This document shows positions 6,655 through 12,762 of a stretch of DNA of 34,349 nt, one piece after another. This stretch comes from a virus, in IMG/VR virus record IMGVR_UViG_3300048908_000104, positions 1 to 34,349 of that record; one strand, 5' to 3'. Each line of letters begins with the position of its first letter. The stretch's first letter is position 1. The notes below the pieces were generated by a model. That model did no database searches. It worked only from the letters and a program-made list of their open reading frames with translations, and was not told the origin of the DNA. Made by a program: the position numbers and the translations under genes.

Positions 6655-7228
6655 TTTTTTCCTTCCAATTGCGGAGAGTGAGAAGCGACAGGAAAACCGG
6701 CCAGTCGCTTTTGTCGGTGTACGGCACGAGTCGATATGTGCCGTCGGCGCGCAGGCCGAGGCCGTAGCGGTCTTCGACGACCGTGCCGTTCTTTGCGAAG
6801 AGTTCGCGGTATGCGGCGAGCTGCAGGCCGATGACCGGGCCGAGCGTCAGCATCTTTTTGATGTCGATGACGGCGCGCCGGCCGTTGATCAGACCGGAGC
6901 GGTCCGGCGTGCCGGCGAAACGCAGTGCGGGATGAAACATGCGCTTTTCGATCGTCTCCGGCACGAAGCCGGTTTCCGCGCGGAACTTGATCCATGCCGT
7001 GAGATACGGCCGCAGCTCGTCCGCGAGGCTGTCCGTGTCGAGGTCGTCGAGGTCGTAGAGCTCGGTCATGCGGTGGACTGCAGAACCGAGTTGACGACCG
7101 CGCTCGAGCGTCTCGCGCGGCACCATCGAGTAATCGATGAGCGGCGCGAGGACTTGCGTCACGCTCGGCACGCGCTTGCCGTTGACGATGTAGGCGTGCG
7201 CGGCCGCATCGAATTGCAGGGCCGTCAT
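6617..7228 (-). CDS. PD-(D/E)XK exonuclease (RecB/Cas4-like), phage recombination
   Basis: This 203-residue protein shows the nuclease core: FAGTPDRSGLINGRRAVIDI, where the D of GTPDR and the acidic residue of IDIKK form the metal site, followed by LGPVIGLQLAAYRELF, the usual QLAxY helix. The N-terminus has VPSVTQVLAPL, typical of RecB-like phage exonucleases. It is expected to resect double-stranded DNA ends to feed the RecT-like annealing protein encoded immediately upstream. Start at ATG 7228 overlaps the recT-like stop as TGATG; a GTG at 7255 is possible but has no better ribosome site. Confidence 0.85.
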   Translation of the reverse strand: MTALQFDAAAHAYIVNGKRVPSVTQVLAPLIDYSMVPRETLERGRQLGSAVHRMTELYDLDDLDTDSLADELRPYLTAWIKFRAETGFVPETIEKRMFHPALRFAGTPDRSGLINGRRAVIDIKKMLTLGPVIGLQLAAYRELFAKNGTVVEDRYGLGLRADGTYRLVPYTDKSDWPVFLSLLTLRNWKEKNGHDTAGEPAGQ

Positions 7229-8250
7229 CACGCGCCCATCGGGTTTTCGATCCACGCGACCACGTCGTGATAGTTCGTCTTGGTCACGCCGTCGTAGCCG
7301 AACTTGAAGTGCTTGCGCATGTCGGCCTCGCCGAGTGCCGCCTGTTCCATCTTCGTCTTCAAGATCCGCAGCACGCTGTCGCTGACCGGTTCGCCTATCA
7401 GGTCGCCTTGGTCGTCGTCCGCGCCGGGCTCGCGCGCGGCGGCCGGTTGCGTGCTATCGGCAGCGGCACGGCGCGTCGAGCGCGCTTGCTGCACCGGCTC
7501 GGCCTGCTTCTGCGTGGCGGCCATTTCGATGACGCCGTCGACGTCCGCCTGGGCGATCGCCGGCTGCTCCGCGGCTCGCTCGCTTTTCGACTTCGGCTGC
7601 GGCACTTCGACGGCCGCCGGCGCACGCGCGCCGCCTTCCTCGACGCCGCCGAATGAAACGGTGCCATCCGGGCGCACGTCGATGATGTCGTGCAGTTCTT
7701 CCTGCGTCGGCAGACCCATCGAAATTTCCGGCGCGGCCGTGTTGATCATCCAGCCGGCGCTGCGGTACATCAGCATCAGCTGCGGGATCGTTTTCCACTT
7801 CGAGCCGTTCTTCCCGTACCAGCCTTCGTCCTTCGCCATCTGGATCGTCACGTCCGGCCCGACGATCTTCTCGCCGCTACTGGTTTCGATCGACGACGCG
7901 CGGCAGCCCCACGAATCGGTGCCTTTCTCGCCGAAGAATTCGTACTTGACGGCGGTGAAGCGGCCGCAGTGGTTGAAGGTCGCGATCAGGAACTTCGCCG
8001 ACCAGCCGGGCCGGCCGTGTACGATGTACAGGTTCTGCATCACCATCAGTGCGTCGGCCTTCAGGCGCTCGGCGAGGTTCAGCGCGATCATGCAGTTGGC
8101 CATGTTCCCTTGAAATTGCTGGGGAACCAGCGTCGACGATGCGAACGCCTTGGCGACGCGTTGCAGCAGTTCGAAACCTTCGAGGTCGAAGAAGCCGGCG
8201 CGGACCGGGACGGACGCGCGCGGCTGCTCGATGACGGCGGGAGTGGACAT
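7228..8250 (-). CDS. recT: RecT-family single-strand annealing protein
   Basis: A 340-residue protein. The core includes FELLQRVAKAFASSTLVPQQ, MANCMIALNLAERLKADALM, QNLYIVHGRPGWSAKFLIAT and a WKTIPQLMLMYRSAGW segment. These are hallmarks of RecT proteins, which coat single-stranded DNA and anneal it during phage recombination and replication. An alanine/glutamine-rich linker (about 205-285) precedes a C-terminal module with MRKHFKFGYDGVTKTNYHDV. AGAGGA precedes the ATG. It leads the recT-exonuclease-coiled-coil set, which overlaps gene to gene. Confidence 0.88.
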   Translation of the reverse strand: MSTPAVIEQPRASVPVRAGFFDLEGFELLQRVAKAFASSTLVPQQFQGNMANCMIALNLAERLKADALMVMQNLYIVHGRPGWSAKFLIATFNHCGRFTAVKYEFFGEKGTDSWGCRASSIETSSGEKIVGPDVTIQMAKDEGWYGKNGSKWKTIPQLMLMYRSAGWMINTAAPEISMGLPTQEELHDIIDVRPDGTVSFGGVEEGGARAPAAVEVPQPKSKSERAAEQPAIAQADVDGVIEMAATQKQAEPVQQARSTRRAAADSTQPAAAREPGADDDQGDLIGEPVSDSVLRILKTKMEQAALGEADMRKHFKFGYDGVTKTNYHDVVAWIENPMGA

Positions 8251-8289
8251 GGAATCCTCTGGAAATGGGTGTAAAAGGGAAAGCGGACG

Positions 8290-8586
8290 TTATGCGGTCG
8301 CCGGAACGATCGGCGCCGGAATCGGCATCTTCTCGATGCACACGTACGGGAAGCGCTCGGAGAACGGCTTGATGAACTTGTAGAAGTGCGAGCCGATCGA
8401 CTCGGCGTTCTTGAATGCGTCGAAGTTCGCTTGCGTGACCTGCGAGTAGTGGTAAAGCGACGACGGGTCGTTCGCCTTGTTCTTGAACCGAATCGCCAGC
8501 GTCTCGCTCGCCGCGTCATATCCGATGCTGTGGATCTGCGACGACTCGACCGGCTGCATTTCGATTGCGACAGTGGGTGCGTTCAT
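8290..8586 (-). CDS. KTSC-domain protein
   Basis: This 98-residue protein carries VESSQIHSIGYDAASETLAI, then SLYHYSQVTQANFDAFKNAE and SIGSHFYKFIKP. This is the KTSC-domain pattern (S-x-I-x-x-I-G-Y-D ... L-x-I-x-F ... Y-x-Y-x-x-V). The domain is short, found next to nucleases and in phages, and its role is unknown. The ATG at 8586 follows GAGGT, and overlaps the small membrane protein upstream by four bases. Confidence 0.75.
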   Translation of the reverse strand: MNAPTVAIEMQPVESSQIHSIGYDAASETLAIRFKNKANDPSSLYHYSQVTQANFDAFKNAESIGSHFYKFIKPFSERFPYVCIEKMPIPAPIVPATA

Positions 8587-8750
8587 GCGTACCTCGCGTT
8601 GATGGTGGTGACGGACGTGCCGTCCTGGTTGAGATAGGCGATCGCGATCATGCAGATGAAGGCGAGGGCGATCATCAGCGCCATCGCGCACACCGGGCTG
8701 CGTTCGAACAGGCGGTCGAGGGCGTCGCAGAAGTAGGTGATCGGGTTCAT
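8583..8750 (-). CDS. small membrane protein, 55 aa
   Basis: Read on the minus strand from ATG 8750 the frame gives MNPITYFCDALDRLFERSPV, then a hydrophobic span CAMALMIALAFICMIAIAYL, and a short polar tail. One transmembrane helix at about residues 21-40 is clear. The gene overlaps both neighbours by four bases (ATGA), the packing seen throughout this operon, which supports that it is real despite its size. No function is known; small early membrane proteins may aid exclusion or interfere with the host envelope. Confidence 0.6.
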   Translation of the reverse strand: MNPITYFCDALDRLFERSPVCAMALMIALAFICMIAIAYLNQDGTSVTTINARYA

Positions 8751-8905
8751 CGTGCAATCCCCGCGAGAAGTTCATAGGCCGGCGCAATGCCGCACGCGAT
8801 CAGATACAGCGCGCCGAGCACCGCGAGTGGGAACCAGTCGCGCGATACAACCGATCGGCTGTAATCGCGCAATACAGGCGATAGGCTGTTGAGAGGGGTG
8901 CGCAT
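8747..8905 (-). CDS. small membrane protein, 52 aa
   Basis: The frame from ATG 8905 reads MRTPLNSLSPVLRDYSRSVV, then SRDWFPLAVLGALYLIACGI and a short tail. There is one hydrophobic helix (about residues 25-42). AAGGA lies 6 bases upstream of the ATG; a longer in-frame start at 8959 would enter the neighbouring gene. It is coupled to the following membrane protein by ATGA, so the two may act together. Function is unknown. Confidence 0.6.
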   Translation of the reverse strand: MRTPLNSLSPVLRDYSRSVVSRDWFPLAVLGALYLIACGIAPAYELLAGIAR

Positions 8906-8906
8906 G

Positions 8907-9179
8907 TCAGTCCTTCCCGTAGAAGTAGTCTTCGTTGCTGAACAGATGCGCGTTGGCAAATTCCGTCGGCTCGTCGCCGCGCTCGCGCGCTTCTTGTCGA
9001 TCCCAGTAAGCTCGGGATTGCCCCGTGCGCTGTTCCTGCTTGATGGCCTTGCACGACTTCGAGCAGAACAGACCCCATCCGCGCTTCACGTCAGCAGCGC
9101 GCGCGAAAAACGGCGTCTTGCAGCGCTTGCACTTGCGCTCGACCATCTTCGGCGCAGGCGCGCGTTTGACTTCGCTCAC
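8907..9179 (-). CDS. zinc-ribbon phage protein, 90 aa
   Basis: A basic N-terminus leads into a zinc ribbon: KCKRCKTPFFARAADVKRG, then FCSKSCKAIKQ, i.e. C-x2-C ... C-x3-C. The tail is charged with repeated aromatic residues (NAHLFSNEDYFYGKD). The GTG start at 9179 was chosen because GGGAGGTG precedes it and it overlaps the upstream stop; the longer frame in the same phase is a shadow. Such zinc-ribbon proteins are common in phage early operons and of unknown role. Confidence 0.7.
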   Translation of the reverse strand: MSEVKRAPAPKMVERKCKRCKTPFFARAADVKRGWGLFCSKSCKAIKQEQRTGQSRAYWDRQEARERGDEPTEFANAHLFSNEDYFYGKD

Positions 9180-9523
9180 AGCGCACCTCCCACAATCGTC
9201 ACGTGCCGCACCGGCGTCGGCGCAGCCTTGCGGCCTGCCTTGATCAGGGCGGCGTCGAGGGCCATGCGCACGCCCGACGTCAGCAGCGGCTTGCCGTTGT
9301 GCCGAGCCGCGTCGTCCTCGGCGGCGATCAGTTCGAGGGCCATCGCCATGTCGGGAGCGGCGGCGATCAGAGCTCCGTTTGCTTCGACGATGGGCCCATC
9401 GATCTCCGAAGATCCATAGGCGCCGTACACGCATGCAACCGCGTATTCGTTCTCATCGGCCGTTCGCACCATGCCGAGCTTGCTGGCGCTCCACGGCCCC
9501 GGCGTGTGCTTGATCTCGTTCAT
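9176..9523 (-). CDS. HTPGPW-motif phage protein, 115 aa
   Basis: The protein begins MNEIKHTPGPWSASKLGMVR and contains VEANGALIAAAPDMAMALEL, the conserved hallmark of a very common phage early protein family of unknown function (HTPGPW near the N-terminus, then A-N-x-x-L-I-A-A-A-P). The C-terminus here has a helical RMALDAALIKAGRKAA. The ATG at 9523 follows GAGGTGA and overlaps the previous stop by four bases. Confidence 0.75.
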   Translation of the reverse strand: MNEIKHTPGPWSASKLGMVRTADENEYAVACVYGAYGSSEIDGPIVEANGALIAAAPDMAMALELIAAEDDAARHNGKPLLTSGVRMALDAALIKAGRKAAPTPVRHVTIVGGAL

Positions 9524-9858
9524 GCTTCACCTCGCGCGCGGAGCATGGCGTCGGCCATGCGATAAGCAGCCCGTGCCGCGACGTCAGCGAACTTTTGCTG
9601 TTCAAATTCGATGAATTCGGGGTCCGCGCTGTTGATCGGAACGTTTGTGCTCGGGTCCGCAAGCAACCCTTGCAGTGCCTTCGCCGCGAAGTAATCTCGT
9701 AGCGACACGCCGGCACGAGCGCGCGCCGTCGCTTCGATGTAGAGGCGGTCGCGTTCGGCCGAATCAGCGATTCCTTCAATCGCAGCTGCGCCGATGCGAT
9801 GCACCGACTGTGCATCGGTAAGCGGAAATGCCGGGCCGCCGTCGTTGATCTTGTCCAT
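9520..9858 (-). CDS. GGPAFP/SLRDYFAAKAL phage protein, 112 aa
   Basis: This protein has DGGPAFP near the N-terminus and GVSLRDYFAAKALQGLLADP in the middle, a signature of another widespread phage early family with no known activity. It ends in a helix AAYRMADAMLRARGEA. GAGGGA precedes the ATG at 9858. The gene couples to the HTPGPW protein by a four-base overlap; these two families often occur side by side in phages. Confidence 0.75.
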   Translation of the reverse strand: MDKINDGGPAFPLTDAQSVHRIGAAAIEGIADSAERDRLYIEATARARAGVSLRDYFAAKALQGLLADPSTNVPINSADPEFIEFEQQKFADVAARAAYRMADAMLRARGEA

Positions 9859-9874
9859 GTGGTCCCTCGCTCGC

Positions 9875-10096
9875 TTACGCGATCAGTTCGCCGCGCAGAT
9901 TTACAGCGGTCTGGCCGGTCGCTTTCAAGAATTCCGGGCCGGTCGTCGTCTGCGAAACATGCGCGCCGGTGCTGTTGATAACGACACGAAATTCCGTCGT
10001 GTACTCGTGCGACTGCTCTTTGATCTGGCGATGTAGTTCCGCGATGAGCTGCGTGATGTTTGCGGCGACTTTGCCGCTCTGTTCGATGTTGAGCAT
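9875..10096 (-). CDS. unknown small phage protein, 73 aa
   Basis: The frame from ATG 10096 reads MLNIEQSGKVAANITQLIAE with a following LHRQIKEQSHEYTTEFRVVI and a threonine-rich beta-like end. It appears to be an N-terminal helix pair plus strands. GAGGGA precedes the ATG, the same ribosome-site context as its downstream neighbour. No family is recognised. Confidence 0.6.
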   Translation of the reverse strand: MLNIEQSGKVAANITQLIAELHRQIKEQSHEYTTEFRVVINSTGAHVSQTTTGPEFLKATGQTAVNLRGELIA

Positions 10097-10122
10097 GTGG
10101 TCCCTCGGTGTGGTGTGATGGG

Positions 10123-10566
10123 TCAGTCGGCGAGCGCGCGACGCCCGATATGGTCGGCGCAGCTCGAAAACCCGGCGGCGCCCGGCCCGAACTTCTGGCC
10201 GCACGACGAGCACAGGACGTTGGCGAAGCGCGGGCGGTCGCTGTCGAGCGAGCGCTCGGCCTCGAGCTCGGCGTCCCCGCTCATCGCATGCACGATGATC
10301 GACATCACCAGATCGCCCAGCGCCTCCGGCGACTCGCGCCACGCAGCGCGCAGTGCGCGGCCGTGCTTCTCCTGCGTCGCGCTGTGCATGCCGCCGACCA
10401 GATCGTCGAACGACAGCGCGGCGATCTTCGCCTTCAGGCGCTCCTTCGCGATCTGCGCGACGAGCTCGGCGCGGTCAGCTTCGGCGTCGGCCACGTCGTT
10501 GAACTGCTGATGCTGGCGATCCGTCCAGAATTCGGCGGCGCGCTCGGTTAATTGAGGATTGAGCAT
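10123..10566 (-). CDS. phage protein with C-terminal zinc motif, first gene of leftward operon
   Basis: A 147-residue protein, mostly helical (TERAAEFWTDRQHQQFNDVA ... RAELVAQIAKERLKAKIAAL), ending in LCSSCGQKFGPGAAGFSSCA-DHIGRR, a likely zinc site (C-x2-C ... C-x2-H). ATG 10566 has AGGAG 5 bases upstream; GTG 10572 is less likely. It is the first clear gene downstream of structured RNA element 2, and a short hairpin (10586-10603) lies just ahead of its ribosome site, so its translation may be controlled. Function is unknown. Confidence 0.7.
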   Translation of the reverse strand: MLNPQLTERAAEFWTDRQHQQFNDVADAEADRAELVAQIAKERLKAKIAALSFDDLVGGMHSATQEKHGRALRAAWRESPEALGDLVMSIIVHAMSGDAELEAERSLDSDRPRFANVLCSSCGQKFGPGAAGFSSCADHIGRRALAD

Positions 10567-10585
10567 ATGCACTCCTAACAGGTTT

Positions 10586-10603
10586 GCCGGGAGACATTCC
10601 GGC
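10586..10603 (-). promoter_or_regulatory. alternative hairpin upstream of 10566 gene
   Basis: GCCGG (10599-10603 read on minus), the last arm of element 2, can instead pair with CCGGC (10586-10590) across 8 bases. This short hairpin ends about 9 bases before the AGGAG ribosome site of the gene starting at 10566. The two pairings are mutually exclusive, so the fold or processing of element 2 could affect ribosome access. No T tract follows, so it is not a terminator. Confidence 0.35.
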
Positions 10604-10755
10604 GGTACTCACTGCACTGGTGGACGGATACGCGACACTCGCATGAGGCAGCGTTTTCGCGTGGCAAGCGTGTCTTCAGACTCATCAAAAACAAGGTTTG
10701 TGACGGGGCCCAGCCGTCACTGCCGCATACCCGTCCATCAGGGCAGTAATGCCGG
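10599..10755 (-). ncRNA. C4-antisense-like structured RNA element 2
   Basis: On the minus strand an imperfect stem of about 30 bp runs from CCGGC (10751-10755) paired with GCCGG (10599-10603), through ACTGC/GCAGT and CTGATGGAC/GTCCACCAG, to a 13-bp inner part (GGACGGGTATGCG with CGCGTATCCGTCC) whose two differences are G-U pairs on this strand only. Inside the 5' arm sits the hairpin GTGACGG/CCGTCAC, as in element 1, and GCTGCCTCATGC precedes the 3' arm. The wobble pairs favour a minus-strand RNA. It lies in the leader of the leftward operon, where P1 C4 and P4 CI RNAs lie. Family assignment is tentative. Confidence 0.52.
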
Positions 10756-10777
10756 GTACTCTCGTCCGGCGACGCGC

Positions 10778-11020
10778 TCATCGTGGCGTCAGGTGGGCCG
10801 TCCTTTCCGACCTGTCAGTGCGTTTCGCTCTCACACCGGCGCCGCGCCTAACTCCGTCCCGTGATTCGCGGCGCGGTGTTCCACGCGGGACGCCCCTTGC
10901 GGGGCCTTTGGGGTACTGCGGGGCGCCGCGCCGAAACACGGCGCCCCATTCGGCTCTGTCGCGTCCCCGGCTCCTTCGCCGGTTCATCCGGTCCACCCAG
11001 TTGCAGCCTGGGCTAGGCAT
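10778..11020 (-). CDS. arginine/proline-rich leader ORF, possibly Ash-like
   Basis: An 80-codon frame in the long leader of the leftward operon encodes an Arg/Gly/Pro-rich protein: MPSPGCNWVDRMNRRRSRGR, then RGAPQYPKGPARGVPRGTPR, ending DRSERTAHLTPR. Its stop lies 22 bases before structured RNA element 2. The composition and the G-x-P-x-G-x-P word recall Ash-type proteins of P4-like phages, which accompany antisense immunity RNAs, but I am unsure. An alternative start at ATG 10987 would overlap the stop of a 28-codon frame (10984-11070) as ATGA. The ribosome site at 11020 (GAAGG) is very close to the ATG. It may instead be non-coding GC-rich leader. Confidence 0.35.
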   Translation of the reverse strand: MPSPGCNWVDRMNRRRSRGRDRAEWGAVFRRGAPQYPKGPARGVPRGTPRRESRDGVRRGAGVRAKRTDRSERTAHLTPR

Positions 11021-11142
11021 TCCCTTCTCACGCGGGCAGGCTTCACGGGCGATTTGGTCTGCGCGGCCATGCGCATTGCTTCTGATGCTTCCCGGATTGG
11101 CCGCCGGGCGGTGGCGCAGCGAGTTGTGCTGCGATGGACTCC

Positions 11143-11171
11143 ATTAAACACCATGTTTATACTAGTGTCAA
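11143..11171 (-). promoter_or_regulatory. leftward early promoter (PL-like)
   Basis: Read on the minus strand, a perfect -35 box TTGACA (11166-11171) is followed after exactly 17 bases by TTTAAT (11143-11148), five of six -10 consensus bases. The start of transcription would be near 11136, giving a leader of about 570 bases before the gene at 10566 that contains structured RNA element 2. One operator covers the spacer/-10 and another covers the -35, so the CI-like repressor should shut it off. Confidence 0.8.
11145..11159. promoter_or_regulatory. repressor operator OL1
   Basis: TAAACACCATGTTTA is a palindrome (TAAACA-3-TGTTTA). Its reverse complement is identical to the operator at 12464-12478 on the other side of the repressor gene. 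It overlaps the spacer and -10 box of the leftward promoter. Confidence 0.75.
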
Positions 11172-11183
11172 ACGTGGTGTTTA
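11169..11183. promoter_or_regulatory. repressor operator OL2
   Basis: CAAACGTGGTGTTTA matches the rightward operator TAAACATGGTGTTTA at 13 of 15 positions. Its centre is 24 bp from the centre of OL1, a little over two helical turns, which suits side-by-side binding of repressor dimers. It overlaps the -35 box of the leftward promoter. Confidence 0.65.
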
Positions 11184-11224
11184 TGTTTTTTGTGGAGGGG
11201 CGGCGGAAAGGTGCGAGAGGGCGC

Positions 11225-11249
11225 AAAAAAGCCCGCGCTCGGCGGGCTT
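11225..11249 (-). terminator. terminator of the repressor transcript
   Basis: AAGCCCGC pairs with GCGGGCTT (11229-11236 and 11242-11249) around a 5-base loop. On the minus strand it is followed by a run of T (plus-strand A run at 11225-11230). This is a good intrinsic terminator ending the repressor/secreted-protein transcript before it reaches the leftward promoter. Confidence 0.8.
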
Positions 11250-11268
11250 CGGTGAGGGCAGGGTGCGG

Positions 11269-11601
11269 TTATCGGAACGGCGCGAACTGCTTCTTCGGGA
11301 ACATGCAGTCGTTGACGAGTGCCGAGTAAATTCGGCTAGGCGGCCAGCGGGACAGATCCGGATCGAAGTAGACCATGTTGATGATCTCCTTCAGTGCGCC
11401 ATCAGGAAAGCCGCGGCGGAAGGCCGGCGCTTTCATGCGGGTGAGGGTATCTTGCGGCGAAATCCCGGTGTCGCGGAATGTTGCGGCGAAGCTGAAGGCG
11501 GACGCCGAGTCAGTGCATTGCGCGGCGACATCATCGGGGATAGGGGCAGCCTGCGCATTGAAGGCCAAGCAGATTGCGGCGATGAGGGATGCAGGTTTCA
11601 T
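11269..11601 (-). CDS. small secreted protein co-expressed with the repressor
   Basis: This 110-residue protein has a clear signal peptide: MKPASLIAAICLAFNAQA, then cleavage before AP. The mature part (about 92 residues) contains cysteines at residues 29 and 99 that could form a disulfide, with IPDDVAAQCTDSASAFSFAA and KEIINMVYFDPDLSRWP. No family is recognised. It starts 6 bases after the repressor stop and ends just before the shared terminator, so it should be expressed in the lysogen: the position expected of a lysogenic-conversion or superinfection-exclusion gene. The ribosome site is weak, suggesting translation coupled to the repressor. Confidence 0.65.
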   Translation of the reverse strand: MKPASLIAAICLAFNAQAAPIPDDVAAQCTDSASAFSFAATFRDTGISPQDTLTRMKAPAFRRGFPDGALKEIINMVYFDPDLSRWPPSRIYSALVNDCMFPKKQFAPFR

Positions 11602-11607
11602 GACGTT

Positions 11608-12405
11608 TCAGTTGCCGCCGGCCGGCCCTGATCCCGAACGATACATGACCTCGCCGGCGATCTGAAGGCTCGCGAGCTGATCGGCCGCGATGATGCGGTC
11701 CGGGAAATCGGCATTGTATGAATGCAGGCGAAGCGCGCCTTCGGGCTCTTTGAAGATCTGCTTCACGAGCGGCTCTTCTTCGAAGTACACCGCGTAGACC
11801 CGGCCGTCGCGCACGTGGTTGCGCGTGGTGCAGATCATCATCAGATCGCGGTTGAAAAGGTAGGGCTCCATGCTCGGGCCGTGCACCTGGGCGAGCTTGC
11901 AGTCCTGCGGCTTGACGCCGAGCGCCTTGAAAAAGCCGATGTCGAACGGCAGCGCCTTTTTCTGGCGAATCTCCCACTGAATCAAGCCTGTCCCCGCCGA
12001 AAATCTGTAGTCATAGCGGTCAATCCAGACTCGATCCTCATCGGGTTCGAGATCTTCCGGCCGCTCCCATACGGTTACGTTACCTTTGTCCTTTGGGAGC
12101 AAACGTTTAATAAGCGCCTCATCTTGGCGCATGCCCGACCCACCAGATGCTTCGGAATTGTGCTCGGGGGCAGTGAACATTGCGCCCGAGCCTTCCTCAA
12201 TCCATGTCGCGCTGATTCCCAGTTCCTTCTGGGCCAGCAGGCGTCCCTGCTTCGATACCCCGTTCCCGCGGTATGACCAGTTGTTGATCGTCTGCTCGCT
12301 CTGGTTGAGCGCGCGCGCCAGGTCGGCCGGCGTCTCAATATCGGATCGGGCTTTCTTGGCGGCTTCGAATAGCCGGCGCGCCGTCTCATGCATCACTTTT
12401 TCCAT
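11608..12405 (-). CDS. CI-like phage repressor, S24 peptidase family
   Basis: A 265-residue protein. Residues 22-48 (ETPADLARALNQSEQTINNW) form a helix-turn-helix of the XRE type. The C-terminal S24/LexA domain has an Ala-Gly self-cleavage site at 137-138 (FSAGTG), the nucleophile Ser178 in HGPSMEP, and the general base Lys215 in LVKQIFK. The 37-residue Ser-Lys spacing is usual for the family, so RecA-induced self-cleavage is expected. ATG 12405 was chosen for GAGAGA upstream; ATG 12444 is also in frame. It binds, by inference, the 15-bp palindromes flanking it at 11145-11183 and 12464-12478. Confidence 0.88.
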   Translation of the reverse strand: MEKVMHETARRLFEAAKKARSDIETPADLARALNQSEQTINNWSYRGNGVSKQGRLLAQKELGISATWIEEGSGAMFTAPEHNSEASGGSGMRQDEALIKRLLPKDKGNVTVWERPEDLEPDEDRVWIDRYDYRFSAGTGLIQWEIRQKKALPFDIGFFKALGVKPQDCKLAQVHGPSMEPYLFNRDLMMICTTRNHVRDGRVYAVYFEEEPLVKQIFKEPEGALRLHSYNADFPDRIIAADQLASLQIAGEVMYRSGSGPAGGN

Positions 12406-12451
12406 GGCGCGATTCTCTCGCGAGTAAACGTCTTGTTGATACACGCGGTGT

Positions 12452-12480
12452 TTGCAAACGGCCTAAACATGGTGTTTAAT
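12452..12480 (+). promoter_or_regulatory. rightward early promoter (PR-like)
   Basis: TTGCAA (12452-12457) and TTTAAT (12475-12480) are separated by exactly 17 bases. The distal half of the spacer and the -10 box are the same sequence as in the leftward promoter. Transcription should start near 12487, which is the first base of the Cro-like ATG. The repressor promoter must lie on the opposite strand in the same interval but no good boxes are seen for it. Confidence 0.75.
12464..12478. promoter_or_regulatory. repressor operator OR1
   Basis: TAAACATGGTGTTTA is the exact reverse complement of the leftward operator at 11145-11159. It covers the spacer and -10 box of the rightward promoter. A nearby GTTTGCAAAC (12450-12459) over the -35 box has the half-sites in inverted order and may be a second, weaker site. 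Confidence 0.75.
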
Positions 12481-12486
12481 GTGGGC

Positions 12487-12762
12487 ATGGATACGAACGA
12501 AACCGCCCCGCACCCGGACTGGCAGCTCATTGAGCGCCTGGGAGGTGCCACGAAAGTTGCTCGACTCCTTGGCTACGAAGAGAAAGGAGGCGCGCAGCGC
12601 GTGCACAACTGGAAATACCGAGGCATTCCGCCCGAGGTGAAGCTCCAGCGGCCCGATCTCTTTCTTATGGATCTGATCGAGAGAGCAAAGGCCTCGGACG
12701 ACGTGCAGCCTCCCGTCGGCCGAGTCGCCGACGATTCGAAGCTCTCGAAGATGGTTGTGTGA
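12487..12762 (+). CDS. Cro-like DNA-binding protein, likely leaderless
   Basis: This 91-residue protein has a helix-turn-helix of the Cro/YdaS kind: WQLIERLGGATKVARLLGYE, then AQRVHNWKYRGIPPEVKLQR. The first helix pair plus VHNWKYRGIP is the usual operator-recognition pattern. Being divergent from the repressor and first under the rightward promoter, it is the Cro counterpart by position. The ATG at 12487 lies 7 bases after the -10 box, so the mRNA probably starts at the A of ATG and no Shine-Dalgarno is present. The C-terminal third is polar and probably disordered. Confidence 0.78.
   Translation: MDTNETAPHPDWQLIERLGGATKVARLLGYEEKGGAQRVHNWKYRGIPPEVKLQRPDLFLMDLIERAKASDDVQPPVGRVADDSKLSKMVV

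Noticed and set aside
10778-11140. Plus-strand frame 10749-11147 as a gene
   Set aside because: It lies against the direction of the leftward operon, lacks a ribosome site and resembles no family.
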